Part shown: positions 1-10,258 of the stretch, one piece after another
How positions within the stretch are numbered: the stretch's first letter is position 1
Layout: the number at the start of each line of letters is the position of its first letter
Source: Ceratorhiza oryzae-sativae
Lineage: Eukaryota; Basidiomycota; Agaricomycetes; Cantharellales; Ceratobasidiaceae
Direction: 5' to 3'
NCBI GenBank assembly: GCA_030998015.1
Contig: JARWMV010000027.1
Location: forward strand, 1-64,000
DNA: 64,000 bases
The notes under the pieces: generated by a model
The model's input: only the letters and a program-made list of their open reading frames with translations
Told to the model about the DNA's origin: nothing
The model's database searches: none
Translations under genes and position numbers: made by a program

Positions 1-1
1 C

Positions 2-1770
2 TTCGAGGATTATCGAAATGCACAAGGTACAGTCACAGGAGTTAGTGGCAAGAATACAATCATAGGAAGAGGTAACATTACCCTTCGCTGTAAGAACCCG
101 GCGACAAATGAGTATAAAACAATAACCTTGAAAGATGTTGCACACGTACCTTCATGTCCTACTAATCTAATCAGCTTATCTCTAGTTACCGATCATGGAT
201 TAGGCATTCGGATGAATGCGAAGAACTTACAAATCTTATCCCGGATGGAAATACCATCGCGGTAGGCGAGAAATCCACAGATCGAAGCAAGGGGAACCTC
301 TGGCAGTTATTGTGCGATGCCGTGTACCCATCTAAGCGCATACAGTCGGATACCAAGAATAACCAAACTGAGACAGTACTCACCAAGGTAAGCGGACGTA
401 CTTGGTACGATTGGCACAGGATTTTGGGCCATATTGGCGCCCAAGCGCTCCAGAAAATACAGACAATGGGAGCGATAACAGGCATGGAAATATCAGAAGG
501 TAAAGAAGGTTTAGACTTCCAGTGCGAATCATGCATACAAGCGAAGATGTCAGTTAGGCCTTTTCCGAAAGAATCAAAGACTAATATCACAAATATAGGC
601 CAATTGATAGTTACTGATGTCTGGGGTCCTGCGCGTATACCTTCTATCGGAAAATACTTGTATTATGTATCTTTTACTGATGTATCTACAAGATTTTCTA
701 CTGTAGCTTTTCTTAGGCAGAAAGACGAGACTCTGGATGAATACAAAGCATTTGAATCGTTTTTACTAACACAGAAGAATGCTAAGGTTTTGAAGGTTCG
801 ATTCGACAACGGAGGAGAATTTGTTAATCAAAGCTGGAAAGCGCATACATCGAAAGCGGGTACTGTCCTGGAAACGACTGCTCCGTACTCAAGCCAGCAG
901 AATGGAATAGCTGAAAGGCTAAATCGCACACTTTTGGAACATGCTCGTGCAATGATGTTCGAGAGTGACGCACCAAAGTTCCTTTGGAGCGAAGCGGTCG
1001 CATATGCGTGCTACCTGAAGAACAGAGTACCTACCCAAGTACATGGAGTCTTTCAACTGACTCCATATGAGCGATTTTGGGGGATGAAGCCCGATGTTAG
1101 CCTGCTAAGGCCTTGGGGATCGAAATGCTATGTACTGGATCAGGCAGTAAATCGATCTAAACTTGACCCCAAAGCTTTCAAAGCAGTATTTACAGGAATT
1201 TCAGATGTACAAGGCAAGTCCTGGCGATACTACAAGCCCGGCGCAATGAAGATTCTTCACTCGCGCAATGTGGCGTTCCTCCAAGATGACGATACAATGA
1301 CGAACGATGGAGACGAAGTGCTCGTTCCAATCGCTCCACCTGCTGAGGGGGAGATTAAGAAAATTTCGGAAGATTCCAGCAAGCCAGAGCAATTGAAACG
1401 ACAGCCTGGGACAGGGGGAGAGCTAAAGCCTATAAGAGCGAAGCTCAAAGACGAGACAGAGTCACCAGCGACTCCAATTTTATTCGATTCAACCAAGTCT
1501 ACTACTACTGTAACATCTCCCACTGTTTCATCTCTACTTGAACCACTTGCAACTTCATCTACGACGCATACAACCTCCTCACAACCGTCTAAAGCAGTAC
1601 GTACACTGTTAAAATTGTCTAAGTCCTCCAGCGCTAACTCCGGCGCTAAACCACAAGGACCATCGCAACCTCCAGCAATGTCGAAACCAGGCGCTACTAT
1701 TCAGACCCGCTCTGCCCGAGTTGGTCAGCCAATTATGCGACTTGAATCTACTCGTGGTGCACCCAAGATC
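2..1770 (+). pseudogene. Copia-1 pol, 5' part: protease remnant, GAG-pre-integrase, integrase
   Basis: The frame starting at base 2 encodes the C-terminal protease region (LKDVAHVPSCPTNLISLS) and runs until a stop near 266. The pol frame then continues in another frame, open from about 240 to 1770, so one base appears to be missing in the CCC run around 239-241. From 310 onward the protein shows a zinc-binding GAG-pre-integrase region (HRILGH ... CESC) and an integrase core with the expected acidic residues (VTDVWGP, RFDNGGEF, QQNGIAERLNRT), then the GKSWRYY region and a Ser/Thr/Pro-rich spacer. Copia-2 entered in this spacer, between integrase and reverse transcriptase. Because of the early frameshift this copy is probably unable to make a full polyprotein, unless the base is a sequencing error. 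Confidence 0.85.
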
Positions 1771-2058
1771 TGTTGAATTTACAATCATATGCGTGTATGT
1801 ATGCGCATATTTGTTTCTGTTTCCTATCCCCCTCTCTTATATTGTGTGCGAGTTTCGCGGGAAACCTCCTTTTCCTTAGTTCTCTACCTTTGTAGTCGAG
1901 CTAAGGTATTGTAGTTTTCATCTCTACTCCTGTATTCTATTCACACTGTACTCTGTAGTACGATTTGTATCTTAGGTACAGTATATATAGTTCTCTACCT
2001 TCGTAGTCGAGCTAAGTACGATTTGTATCTTAGCCACAAGTTACCTCCCTGCGTGAGA
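1771..2058 (+). repeat. Copia-2 5' LTR
   Basis: Starts with TG at 1771 and ends at 2058 just before the primer binding site. It contains two copies of a stem-loop motif with arms CTTAG/CTAAG and core CTCTACCTTYGTAG (1875-1905 and 1989-2015). The second copy follows a TATA-like GTATATATAG (1981-1990), which is the likely promoter. Its 3' end is not the usual CA, but the same end recurs in the other LTRs of this family. Confidence 0.93.
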
Positions 2059-2073
2059 GGTTATGAGCCCCGC
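2059..2073 (+). promoter_or_regulatory. Primer binding site matching initiator-Met tRNA anticodon arm; overlaps gag start
   Basis: The 15 bases after the LTR (GGTTATGAGCCCCGC) are complementary to the conserved anticodon arm of eukaryotic initiator methionine tRNA (GGGCTCATAACCC). Drosophila copia is known to prime from an internally cleaved initiator-tRNA half, and this site fits that mode rather than priming from the tRNA 3' end. The ATG inside the site (2063-2065) is also the first codon of gag, so the tRNA CAT anticodon would pair with the gag start codon. The tRNA itself is not in the window; the match rests on the universal arm sequence. Confidence 0.8.
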
Positions 2074-3565
2074 AGCCTCTACTAGTACGAAACCAGAGAG
2101 CCCCGTCGACCCAGTAACAGTCCCGCTCCCAATGTCGTCGAGCAAACCGAGCTACCTCAGCAAGAAATCGTTCGACATCCCCACTCTGAAGAGCGACGGA
2201 TCGAACTACACGGCATGGAAGTTCCGTCAGCAAATGATCCTACGCCTACGAGGCTTAGAGGATATCGTTCTCGGAGTTGAGAATCCCCCGACTGAACTCA
2301 CCGATGCTGATGCCAAGGACAAAGCCAAGGCCAGCGAATATACCAAATCCCTGGCCGAGTGGCTGAAGCGAGACCACGAAGCGTTCGCCCAGATCTCGTT
2401 GGCGATGGAAGACGAAGCGCTGGCCGATGTAGTTGAAGCAACGTTGTCCCAGGATGCATGGACGCAGGTCGTCGAGCGGTGGGAAGGGAAAGGAGCCCAG
2501 TCGATATCCTTCCTGTACCACCAACTAGTCAATACGAAGATCGAGGAGGATCATGACATTACCGCAGGTATAAATTCCCTCCGTACGATTGCTTCGAAGA
2601 TGAAAACGCTAGGGGAACCAGTCAGCGACTCTATGCTCGCGCAAGTCATGATGAATGTGTTACCTCCGTCGTACGCCGTCGTCAGCACGGTCATTCAGAC
2701 GTCAAACCAATCGGGTTCGATTACCTCCGACTTGGTTATAAAGGCCACATTAGCCAAAGAAGAGCGTTGCAAGAAGGGTCTTGGACTCACTGGGATGTTC
2801 ATGAGCATTGCCAAGGGCAAAGCTACAATGTTGAAGGTGAAGGAGCAGCCCTCAAGACAGAGCGCTAAGACCTGCTCCAATTGCGGCAAGCCCGGACACT
2901 TAAGGGCTAAATGCTGGGCGAAAGGAGGTGGCGCAGAGGGCCAAGGTCCGTTTCAAAAGCGGCAGTCGCCGAAGGACAAGGGCAAAGGAAAAGACAAGGA
3001 CAAGGACAAGTCCAGCGATACGAAGCCGAAAGCCGAGTCAGCGCAGATCACGACGACATTCGTAGCTACGGACGACATACCAGTTATGCCGACGCTATAT
3101 GCGCTACCCGTAGTCGATGAAGAGACAGCCGTGCACTATTGGCTGATCGACTCAGGGGCATCTCGTCACATGACCCCTCAGCGCGAATGGTTTTCGATTT
3201 ACCGGTCCCTTGTACCTCTGGTCCCGGTTCGAGTCGGCGACGGAACCAAGATATATGCGGTCGGCATTGGCCGGATCCTAGTCACGCTTCGTAATCGTAA
3301 GGGTCATGAGACCGATGCATACATGGAATCAGTGCTGCACGTACCCGATCTAAACGCGAGCCTGATGTCAGTGACCCAGCTCAATGAGAAGCACACGAAC
3401 GTTTTATTCCAGAGGGGTATCGGCGCGATTATGATCAGTCAGGACGGTCGAGGCGACGAAATAGGATGGGCGAAGCAGTCAGGGCAACTCTACAAGGTTC
3501 AAGCGAAAATTACACACACCGATTCTACGCGCAACGGCCTTCGTAGAGCCAGACAGCAAAAATAA
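2063..3565 (+). pseudogene. Copia-2 gag and protease
   Basis: Encodes a 500-residue product. The N-terminal part (about residues 30-260) is a copia-type Gag (UBN2/DUF4219-like: YTAWKFRQQM, LPPSYAVVSTVIQ), followed by a CCHC zinc knuckle (CSNCGKPGHLRAKC, about 272-285), a Lys/Asp-rich linker, and a retroviral-type aspartic protease with active site WLIDSGASRHMT (about 358). The frame ends at 3565 at a TAA, while the next domain (WHHRFGHL, GAG-pre-integrase) continues in another frame, so an indel lies between about 3540 and 3610. A second in-frame ATG (MSSSKPSYL) follows the first by about 23 codons and could be used instead. Confidence 0.88.
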
Positions 3566-3609
3566 CGATAGCGATTTACATGCCCAAGAATTCGTCGCAT
3601 ATACCGCGA

Positions 3610-5333
3610 GTACAGTCGCGCGAGCAGACCTACCTACCTGGCACCATCGATTTGGTCACCTAAACTATGAATATGTGCTAGATATAGTGAGGAAAGGCGC
3701 GGTTGAAGGGATGGATATAGTGGGAAACCGCTCACCTCCCAAGTCGAAATGCGGCCCATGCCTCCAGGGGAAGCATACACGCGCACCTTTTCCACCGTCC
3801 CAATCTCGTACCTCTGAGGTACTCGAGCTTATGCACAGCGATCTACACGGCCCCTTACCTGTTCAAGCGATCGGAGGATTCCGATATTTCGCCGTACGAT
3901 TGATGATAAGTCCCGCAAGGTATTCGTGCATTTATTGCGCAACAAGAGCGATTACGGGTCAATTCAAGGACCTCAAAGCGTCAATCGAGAATCTTACGGG
4001 AAGGCGAATTAAACACTTACGGACGGATGGTGGTGGCGAGTACGGGTCAAACGCCTTCGAGGCTTTCTTGCGAGCGGAAGGAATCCAGCACCAAAAGACC
4101 GAAGCAGATTCGTCGGCCAGTAATGGCGTAGCCGAGCGAGCGATACGTACCCTAAACGATTGTCAGCGCGCGATGCGATTCGACGCGCATTTACCCGAGA
4201 AATATTGGGGTTACGCAATCTTACATGCGGCTCACCTGTGGAACGTAACGCCGAAGAAACGCCTAGATGGCCGAACGCCGAGCGAAGCATTTAGCGGCAA
4301 GATCCCAAATGTATCGGGATTACGTACGTTTGGATGCAAGGCCTGGGCTCGTGTGCCAGACAATATGCGCACGAAACTCCAAGCGCGCTCAATCGAGTGC
4401 ATATACCTCGGATTCGCTCCTAATAGGAAGGCGCACGTGCTTGCTCAGCGCGGTACCGGTCGCATAATCACCTCACGTGATGTAGTCTTTGACGAAGGGC
4501 TGGACAATCGGCAGCGCGTGGTTATCGAGGATCATGATGAAAGCCCAACCGATGACGATGAGAATAAATCGGATGAATTACCACCCATTCAGATAGAAAT
4601 TCACTCACCCGAATCATCCGATAAACCACTCGAATCGTCAGAACCCGCGCATATACCCGATGAACCAGAAGCCTTACCTTCCGAGAGCCCGGACTTGGAG
4701 CCTGAAGATCAGGAAATAGTTGTTTTACAGCCAGATCCGCCGCCGGTGCGTCGATCCACGCGCGAACGAAGAGCACCAGAACGGTATGGAGCACAAGTGG
4801 GCGCCTTAGCGCATACAGACGGACGAGAGGACGAAGAGGCACTTACTGCGATAATAGAATCGCCGCCTCAGACGTTCGAGGATGCCATGCGTCGTCCAGA
4901 CGCGAATCTATGGCTTGAAGCGATGACAGAAGAGCTGAAATCGATCGAGCAGCACGAAGTATGGACGCTCGTGAGCCGTCCTATCGACAAAAATGTTGTT
5001 AAATGCCGATGGGTTTTCGACTACAAGCGTGGAGCTGATGGCGAGATCGTTCGCTACAAGGCTCGATTAGTCGCGAAGGGCTTTTCTCAGCGCCCTGGAG
5101 TCGATTTTGTCGAAATTTCGTCACCCGTCGCTGCTGCTGACTCCTTACGGACACTCTTAAGCATCGTAGCCACTCTAGACCTCGAGCTTCACCAAATCGA
5201 CGTTAAAACAGCCTTTTTACATGGGGATCTCGACAAGGAGATTTATATGGAGCAACCTCCAGGCTTTGTCAAAGGCCTGGAATCTGTCTGGAAGCTCAAC
5301 AAGGCGATTTACAGTCTCAAACAGGTGGCGTGA
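3610..5333 (+). pseudogene. Copia-2 integrase and N-terminal reverse transcriptase
   Basis: Begins with the GAG-pre-integrase zinc motif (WHHRFGHL ... CGPCLQGKHT, from about 3639) and the integrase core (MHSDLHGPL, LRTDGGGEYGSNAFEAFL, SNGVAERAIRTLN). A charged spacer leads into reverse transcriptase (KARLVAKGFSQ, QIDVKTAFLHGDL, SLKQ). Between about 3893 and 3960 the frame reads a sequence unlike integrase, whereas the frame one base over gives the expected IDDKSRKVFVHLL; two compensating indels are the simplest reading. The frame stops at TGA 5331-5333, right where the family has SLKQ.xRAWY; a CGA to TGA change would explain it. The next domain continues in the same frame. Confidence 0.88.
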
Positions 5334-6392
5334 GCCTTCTATATGCGTCTCAAGAAAATCCTTGAAGATATAGGATTTAAACGATGCGATACGGATCACT
5401 CTGTATTCTGGCTACGCGATGGTGACGAAGTAGCGATTATACTTAGCCATGTGGACGATATGCTACTCGCTGGATCGTCTACAGAAACCCTCAATAAGGT
5501 TAAGGCTAAAATCGCTGAATCACTTGAAATTGTTGATCTAGGCGAGGCCAAAATGTTCATAGGCATCGAAATTGAGCGCGATCGCAGCGCTGGAACTCTC
5601 AAGATCTCTCAGCGCCATTATATCAACGATATTCTTGCTCGCTTCAATATGTCCGACTGTAAACCATGCGAAACTCCGATGGCCGAATCTCCCAATCTAC
5701 CAAAGCTCGAAGCGCCATCGATCGATCGGAACCGCTACCAGCAGCTGATCGGGTCTCTTATGTATGCTATGATTTCTACCCGACCCGACATCGCATATGC
5801 TACTGGTATACTCGCGCAACACGCGATGAATCCTGGCGAAGAACACTGGAACTCCGGCAAACGAGTTCTCCGCTATCTCAAAGGTACTATGGACTTAGGC
5901 ATTGTCTATAATCGCTTTCGCGATTTAAATCTGCTTGGATATGTCGACGCTGATTATGCCGGCGATAAGCATACAAGCCGTTCGACTACCGGCTGGGCTT
6001 TCCTACATGCCGGTGGCGTAATTGCTTACTCATCCCGAAAGCAGCCGACAATTTCCTTATCAAGTACCGAAGCCGAATATGTCGCCGATGCTAGTGCCGG
6101 ACGCGAACTTTTATGGATTCGTCAATTTTTATCCGAACTTGGTTTTCTCTCTGAGGGCGCTACTCCCTTATTCTCGGACAACCAGTCTGCTATGGCCCTA
6201 GCTAAGAATCCCGTCAATCATCAGACAACGAAGCATATACGCGTCAAGTATCATTTTATTCGCGAAGTGATCGCTCTGAAAGAACTCGACCTGCAATATA
6301 TACCTACAGAGAAACAGCTCGCGGATGCGCTTACTAAGCCCCTAGGACGCCTCAAGTTTACTCGCTTTGTGTCTGCGATGGGAATGGCGTGA
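5334..6392 (+). pseudogene. Copia-2 C-terminal reverse transcriptase and RNase H
   Basis: Same frame as the preceding segment, separated only by the TGA at 5331. It contains the catalytic YxDD-equivalent LSHVDDMLLAG and the copia thumb (GEAKMFIGIEI, ISTRPDIAYATGILAQ). The RNase H domain follows, with its acidic residues in YVDADYAGDKHTSRST, SSTEAEYVADAS and SDNQSAMALA. The C-terminal LADALTKPLGR is typical of copia polyproteins. The final TGA lies at 6390-6392, about 40 bases before the purine tract. Confidence 0.9.
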
Positions 6393-6430
6393 AATTCTAT
6401 TCTTTTCTTTTATCCGTACACACGCATAGG

Positions 6431-6442
6431 ATTGAGTGGGCG
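6431..6442 (+). promoter_or_regulatory. Copia-2 polypurine tract
   Basis: ATTGAGTGGGCG lies directly before the 3' LTR. It is a degraded form of the TTGAGGGGGAG tract seen in Copia-1 at 8761. In this class it primes plus-strand DNA synthesis. Confidence 0.7.
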
Positions 6443-6725
6443 TGTTGAATTTACAATCATATGCGTGTATGTATGCGCATATTTGTTTCTGTTTCGTATC
6501 CCCCTCTCTGATATATGTGCGCGAGTTTCGCGGGAATCCCCTTTTCCTTAGTTCTCTACCTTCGTAGTTGAGCTAAGGTATTGTATTTTCTCTCTCATGT
6601 ATTCTATTCACACTGTACTCTGTAGTACGATTTGTATCTTAGGTACAGTATATATAGTTCTCTACCTTCGTAGTCGAGCTAAGTACGATTTGTATCTTAG
6701 CCACAAGTTACCTCCCTGCGTGAGA
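6443..6725 (+). repeat. Copia-2 3' LTR
   Basis: Near-identical to the 5' LTR at 1771-2058, with the same ends, both stem-loop motifs and the same TATA-like stretch. It is five bases shorter. It is followed by the second copy of the AGATC target duplication (6726-6730). Confidence 0.93.
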
Positions 6726-8635
6726 AGATCACTGTCATGGACGATAAAGGTAATCTACCAATTGCTGCGCATACAGGCGAGCAACTGACAGATGATACAG
6801 TTGGCGAAGACGCTGAAATGGCCAATGTCTGCGTCGACGACCCCTACGCCGACATGCCGTCTCTCGAGCCTATCTACAAGATCAAGTATCGACCTGATGT
6901 ACCACCTCTCATGCCGATCACAGTGGATCAACTCGCTCGCCCACAAGAATCCTACTCGGCGACTCTCAAGGCCAAGGAGAACGCCTTCACAAGCGCGTTC
7001 TACGAAGGGTTCATGCACCAGTCTTTCATGACTCGCACTGACCCCGATGGCGACAATCCTTCCTACGAGGATGCGATGAACGGACCCGAACGCAACAGGT
7101 GGATCCAGGCGATGCAGGAAGAGTACGATCAACTCGTCCGAATGAAGACCTTCGAACTTGCCAGTCCGCCCGTCAACAAGAACGTCATTCAGAACAAATG
7201 GGTACTCACTCGCAAGCGCGACGAGAACGGCAACATCGCACGCTACAAGGCACGGCTCGTGGCAAAGGGATTCACTCAAATCCCTGGTCAAGACTTTTAC
7301 GACACTTTCGCCCCCATTGCCCACCTTGATTCGTTGCGTATTATGTGTTCTCTCGCTAATTGGTATGATCTTGATATTCACCAACTCGATGTCGTTTCAG
7401 CTTTCCTTAATGGCGAACTCGACGAAGAACTATACATGCGCCAGATCCCTGGCTTCGACGATGGCTTAGGTACTGTGCTACGTTTGAGGCGATCTTTGTA
7501 TGGACTGAAACAGGCTGGACATGTATGGAATAAATATCTGGATGCGAAGTTGAAATCTTTAGGCTACACACAACTTTTGACAGATTCTTGTGTCTACTGG
7601 CGCATTCGCCATGATCGTGATGGCTATTATCTTGTTTCCTTTTTAGCAGTACACGTCGACGACTGTATTCTCGTGACAACTCCTTCTCACACGTACGATG
7701 CGATCAACGAGCTGCGCCAAGAGTTCGATATGCGTGACCTAGGCGAACTGCGACATTTTATTGGCATACAGTTCACTCGAGATCGAGCCAACCGCACGCT
7801 CACGCTCTCTCAATCCGCATACATTCTCAATATCGTCGACGAGGCTGGCATGCTAGGCGCTTACCCGGCCGACACCCCTGCGTCGACTTCTACACAACTC
7901 GAGCGCAACACCGGTCCGAAACCCAACTACCCTTATGCCCGAAACATCGGCCGTCTCATGTACGCTGCTATCTGTACTCGTGCCGATATCGCTTACATCG
8001 TCAATCACCTCGCGTCGTTCACTACGTGCTACGGGCAACCTCACATCACGGCGCTTAAACGAGTTATTCGATACCTCGCTGGTACCGTCAATCACGGACT
8101 CGTTTATCGGCGAAACCCTCAAGATCTATCGAGCGATGTAATCGGCGAAGTTGGCTACTCGGACGCCGATTGGGGATCAAGCCTACTGGATCGCAAATCG
8201 ATATCCGGCAACTGTTTCCTTTTAGGTGGCGCTGCAGTCAGCTGGTCGTCGAAGAAGCAACACACTGTCGCTCTCTCTACGATGGAAGCTGAGTACATGG
8301 CTCTCGCTCATGCCTCTACTCAAGCTCTTTGGATTCGTCAATTCTTCGACGAGATCAGCATGCCGTCGGAATCTCCCACTCTTATTTTGTCTGACAACCT
8401 CGCTGCGCTTACTCTATCGGTCGAATCCCAGTACCGTGGTCGATCGAAACATATCGACATTCGTCACCACTTCATTCGTGACTGCGTCGAAAAGCGTTTG
8501 TTATCTCCTATGTATGTTAACACAAAGGATAACTACGCTGACGCCCTTACCAAGCCACTCCCGGCGAACCAGTTTCATACTTTGATGGAAGGGATTATGG
8601 GCGAACAGGAAGAACGTGATATTGAAATCATTTGA
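6726..8635 (+). CDS. Copia-1 pol, 3' part: reverse transcriptase and RNase H
   Basis: This segment is in phase with the frame that ends at 1770 (AAG ATC | ACT GTC ATG ...). The first ATG inside it is 6737, but the natural product would be the fused polyprotein. Reverse transcriptase motifs are KARLVAKGFTQIPGQDF, QLDVVSAFLNGELDEE, RRSLYGLKQAGHVWNKYL and the catalytic AVHVDDCILVTT. RNase H shows GYSDADWGSSLLDRKS, LSTMEAEYMALA, LSDNLAALTLS and the end signature YADALTKPL. No stop or frameshift is seen in this part, so the 3' half of the element is better preserved than the 5' half. Confidence 0.9.
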
Positions 8636-8760
8636 GTAGCATATATACAATTTAAATAGCTGTAGTGTCTGAAAACGGAATCGTTATGTTTGTGAATTGT
8701 TTTGTAATTCTGTTTTGTCCGAATCTAGTTTGATTTCTTTACTCTCTTACGAGCATACGA

Positions 8761-9062
8761 TTGAGGGGGAGTGTAGAAATCATATTTGTACATACACAAA
8801 TATTATACATATAGTTAGTGCTAGAACAATCGTATGCGTGAATGCACCGGAAAGCCATGGAACAAGGACGCGCATGCGTTCTATACCATTCTACACTATT
8901 CGCGCATACAGGCTCTATCGTGTATAAAAGGGGCGCCTTCGGCCTCGTAGCTAGTCACCCATTGAATATATATTTTTCACCGGTAAATCACACACACGCC
9001 TTCGGCGTCGTCTTAAGCACACTGCGCACCGAGTACATATATTGTATTCGTGGTTATATACA
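8761..9062 (+). repeat. Copia-1 polypurine tract and 3' LTR
   Basis: The tract TTGAGGGGGAG (8761-8771) is followed by TGTAGAAATC, the start of an LTR whose relatives occur at 11371-11643 and 61062-61305. A TATA box (GTGTATAAAAGG, about 8920-8931) is followed at once by a short GC-rich stem-loop with a CTTCGG loop, the probable promoter and start region. The right border is not fixed. Confidence 0.65.
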
Positions 9063-9404
9063 TAGTTTTTATACTTACCAGCGTATGACCAGGTTGACGT
9101 CCAAACGTCAGAAGAGTTGCCCTTGGTGGCGTGCATGCGGGGAAAGCTGACTCACTGCCAACCCCTAGCGGAATAATAGCTTTATGAAGCCAGCAAGCAG
9201 CGGATATCGCATTATTTGATTCCTTTTACTCACATGTGCCAAGTACCATCTATCCTGTGGATCTCTGGGGCCCGTGATAGAATCCAAATGTACATACACA
9301 ATTCGCACCGAGCGACGAAATAAATGTTCGTGTGCATACACCGCGGCAACTCGCGGAAGTAGTGTCATTTCATACTACATTGGGGATCGCACTTTTGATT
9401 CCTT

Positions 9405-9544
9405 TGTTAAACTCGAGGTAGCGGGCAGGCTACATGGTGGTTAGGTGAAATCTCTCTCTCGTGTAAAATTTTCTACTGCGATGCCTAAATACACTGATAC
9501 GAATCACATGATTCAATGCGTGCAGCCACGTGTGACATCCAACA
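9405..9544 (+). repeat. Solo LTR, 140-bp family
   Basis: 140 bases from TGTTAAACTC to CATCCAACA, flanked by the perfect 5-bp duplication TCCTT (9400-9404 and 9545-9549). It is almost identical to the two LTRs of the element at 26195-27688. A solo LTR is left when the two LTRs of an element recombine. Confidence 0.93.
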
Positions 9545-9631
9545 TCCTTTGGGAGCCTAAGCGCAATGTTATATAATTTGGGCGATGTAGTTCGACAAGA
9601 AGTGGGGAAATACCATTGCACGAGTAATCTG

Positions 9632-9978
9632 TGTTGTTATACGATAATGGCTGTATTACTGAAGCATGTGACTATTTCACTCGTGCATGCAATTCGCTCG
9701 TGTATTGGACTCTAAATCTCTTCTTTTCACTTCCACTACGTGTACGTCGACTGATATGTTAACTACTGCGTGTAACCACGTCGCTCTACTCTCGAATGCT
9801 CTCTGTACTCATGTATAAAGAGCTTCGCTCTATACTGTAGTTTACTCACCAATCTCTTGTACTCTCACCTCACTGTCGGATGCACGATTACATTTACTCT
9901 TACATACGAGCCTAACAGCTCCTGTGAAGAACATTTTACTTATATGTTAGATATCTTTCTATAGCATCGATCTCTATA
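9632..9978 (+). repeat. Possible solo LTR with TATA box and stem-loop
   Basis: Starts TGTTGTTATACG and contains TGTATAAAG followed by the perfect hairpin AGAGC-TTC-GCTCT (about 9813-9832), the same arrangement as in the other LTRs here. TAATCTG occurs just before the start (9625-9631) and at 9977-9983, a possible target duplication, but the right end lacks the expected CA. Borders are therefore tentative. Confidence 0.4.
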
Positions 9979-10258
9979 ATCTGAAGGTTGCTTACCGCCA
10001 TGGCTTCCGCGAAAAGGTTCAGTCAGCGCCTTCAGTTAACGCTATCAGGTGACTCACTCGTTAAATGGTAATAGCCGTTGGAGTACACCTTCAGGTTTCA
10101 TCGGCAGTGTTTGTAGAATACTTCCATTTGTGCTTAACATAAATGGATCTGGGCCGTTACGCGATTTGATAGGATTGGTAGACCCTAAGGCGTAGGCGGA
10201 GCAAAAGCATATTATCGCGAGAGTTATAGAAACGTGCATATCTGGGTTGGTCATGTTG

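Larger units (their letters stand above)
1771..6725 (+). mobile_element. Copia-2: complete Ty1/copia retrotransposon nested in Copia-1
   Basis: The element has two LTRs (1771-2058 and 6443-6725), both starting TGTTGAATTT and ending CTGCGTGAGA, and a perfect 5-bp target duplication AGATC. The LTRs differ at roughly a dozen positions plus small indels, so the insertion is not brand new. A primer binding site directly follows the 5' LTR and a purine-rich stretch precedes the 3' LTR. The coding order is gag with zinc knuckle, protease, integrase, reverse transcriptase, RNase H, as in Ty1/copia. At least one frameshift (around 3565-3610), a short doubly shifted stretch in integrase and one TGA stop make it defective; it could move only with proteins supplied in trans. 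Confidence 0.95.
1..9062 (+). mobile_element. Copia-1: Ty1/copia LTR retrotransposon, left end outside window, split by Copia-2
   Basis: The pol reading frame of this element runs to base 1770, is interrupted by the complete Copia-2 element, and resumes at 6726/6731. The 5-bp sequence AGATC flanks the insertion on both sides (1766-1770 and 6726-6730), so removing Copia-2 plus one copy of AGATC restores one continuous frame. The order protease remnant, GAG-pre-integrase, integrase, reverse transcriptase, RNase H is that of Ty1/copia. A polypurine tract (TTGAGGGGGAG, 8761-8771) and the start of a 3' LTR (TGTAGAAATC, 8772) follow. The 5' LTR, primer binding site and gag lie before the window. 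The right end of the 3' LTR is uncertain because the 5' LTR is not available for comparison; 9062 is an estimate. Confidence 0.9.

Noticed and set aside
9625..9983. TAATCTG direct repeat as firm proof of a solo LTR
   Set aside because: The unit length differs from the 5-bp duplications of the other LTRs here and the right end lacks CA, so it is kept only as a tentative feature.
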